A stretch of DNA of 64,000 nucleotides from Ctenosaura bakeri (Eukaryota > Chordata > Lepidosauria > Squamata > Iguanidae). The first letter of the stretch is position 1. The number at the start of each line of letters is the position of its first letter. Location: the NCBI GenBank assembly GCA_948474755.1, contig CAOLHI010001812.1, forward strand, positions 124,001 through 188,000. The letters are read 5' to 3'. Shown one piece after another: positions 63,040 through 64,000 of this stretch. Under the pieces are notes generated by a model that had not been told where the DNA came from, ran no database searches, and saw nothing but the letters and a program-made list of their open reading frames with translations. The position numbers and the translations under genes are program-made.

Positions 63040-63507
63040 TATAGTGGACTCTCCACATTTGCAGGTTTTGACTGTCATGGATTTGCTTATTTGCAAGTTT
63101 CTCCAACCACTGTCCCCTCACCTCAGGTGCTTCTCTGGGGAAACCTTCCCTGTCCACCCCGATCAGGCTGTGCAGCCTTTTAAAAACCCTCCACTGGTCC
63201 TCCTCCAGTGGTCACTGCCAGGCCAGCTAAGGATAACAGCCCTATTTTTCAGCACCACAAACCCTCTCTCACTGCCACCCACACCTAGAAGGAGATGGGC
63301 AAGAGAGAGGAAATACAGGGCCACCATGTCAATCCGCACCCCCTTCTCTTTTCTTTCCCTAATCTGGTGTCAACCCTGGATGTCCATTCAGCCCACCATA
63401 CCTCAGCCCCCTTTCCCCTGCACACACACATTTTGATATTTGTGGCTTTTCCATGGTTGTGAGGATCCTACACCCTTAACCTTGGCAAATGTGGAGGGCT
63501 TACTGTA
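63040..63507. mobile_element. Tigger-like MITE in TMEM42 intron 1
   Basis: TATAGTGGACTCTCCACATT on the left is matched by AAATGTGGAGGGCTTACTGTA on the right as an inverted repeat. The interior has no transposase. The ends resemble those at 50214-51012. Confidence 0.6.
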
Positions 63508-64000
63508 AGCCAATGCAATTCTCGGCTGCATCAATAGGAGTATGGTGTCTAACCGAGGGAGGTACTGGTACCACTCTACTCTGCTTTGGTTAGACCTCAT
63601 CTTGAATACTGTGTCCAGTTCTGGGCACCCCAATTCAAGAAGGACATGGTCAAGCTGGAGCAAGTCCAGAGGAGGGTGACCATAATGGTGAGAGGCCTGG
63701 AAGCCATACCCCGTGAGGATAGACTTAGAGAGCTGGGTATGTTTAGTCTGCAGAAGAGAAGGTTAAGAGGGGACATGATAGCCATGTTTAAATATTTGAA
63801 GGGATGCCATGTAGAGGAAGGAAAGGGCTTGTTTTCTGCTGCTCCAGAGACCAGGACAAGGAGCAATGGATTCAAGCTGCAGGAAAGGAGATTCCACCTA
63901 AACCTCAGGAAGAACTTCCTGACGGTCAGGGCTGTCCGGCAGTGGAATATGCTGCCTCAGGGTGTAGTGGGGTCTCCTTCTTTGGAGGTTTTTAAGCAGA
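63508..64000 (+). mobile_element. CR1-group LINE fragment, runs off the window end
   Basis: The + strand encodes a C-terminal RT segment with [46 protein letters not shown] and [10 protein letters not shown], broken by a frame change near the start. It is homologous to 24015-24545 but less decayed. Confidence 0.82.

Overview
The window is vertebrate nuclear DNA, most likely from a squamate reptile (an iguanian-type lizard is my best guess). Long introns separate small exons with consensus GT/AG splice sites. The repeats are of squamate character: SPIN-type hAT DNA transposon ends, tRNA-derived SINEs with a BovB/RTE-like tail, CR1- and L2-like LINE remnants, solo LTRs, and many short palindromic DNA transposons (MITEs) flanked by 3-bp target duplications.

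Gene content is small and all on the + strand. Two tandem, intact-looking transglutaminase genes fill most of the window. Copy A has 13 visible exons (1108-24744); its first exon lies before the window. Copy B is complete, with 14 exons from a 5-codon first exon at 32296 to a stop at 58854. Exon number, intron phases and most exon lengths match between the copies, and both keep the Cys-His-Asp catalytic triad, the transition-state Trp and the calcium-site loops. The proteins resemble TGM4 (the mammalian prostate transglutaminase) more than other family members. The third gene supports this: exon 1 of TMEM42, in a CpG-rich promoter at about 62.0-62.3 kb. TMEM42 is the neighbour of TGM4 in human.

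Layout: 1-1107, intron 1 of copy A; 1108-24744, copy A; 24745-32295, intergenic (3' UTR and poly(A) signal of A, SINEs, a MITE, microsatellites, and the TATA box of B); 32296-58854, copy B; 58855-62184, 3' UTR of B, a CAAGTC-rich hAT-like element and MITEs; 62185-62291, TMEM42 exon 1; 62292-64000, TMEM42 intron 1 with a MITE, a Tigger-like element and a CR1-like LINE that runs off the end.

The copies differ in ways that suggest divergence after duplication. Copy A has an altered active-site motif (YAQCWVFSG rather than YGQCWVFAG), a Cys-containing insertion beside the active-site Trp and an Asn/Glu repeat in the linker between the core and the first beta-barrel. Copy B has a seven-residue C-terminal tail with two cysteines. 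I see no bacterial-type system, CRISPR array or new enzyme system. The most unusual non-gene items are the 180-bp perfect palindromes whose two arms share copy-specific variants, and a SPIN-ended element that encloses about 1.6 kb of GC-rich, promoter-like DNA.
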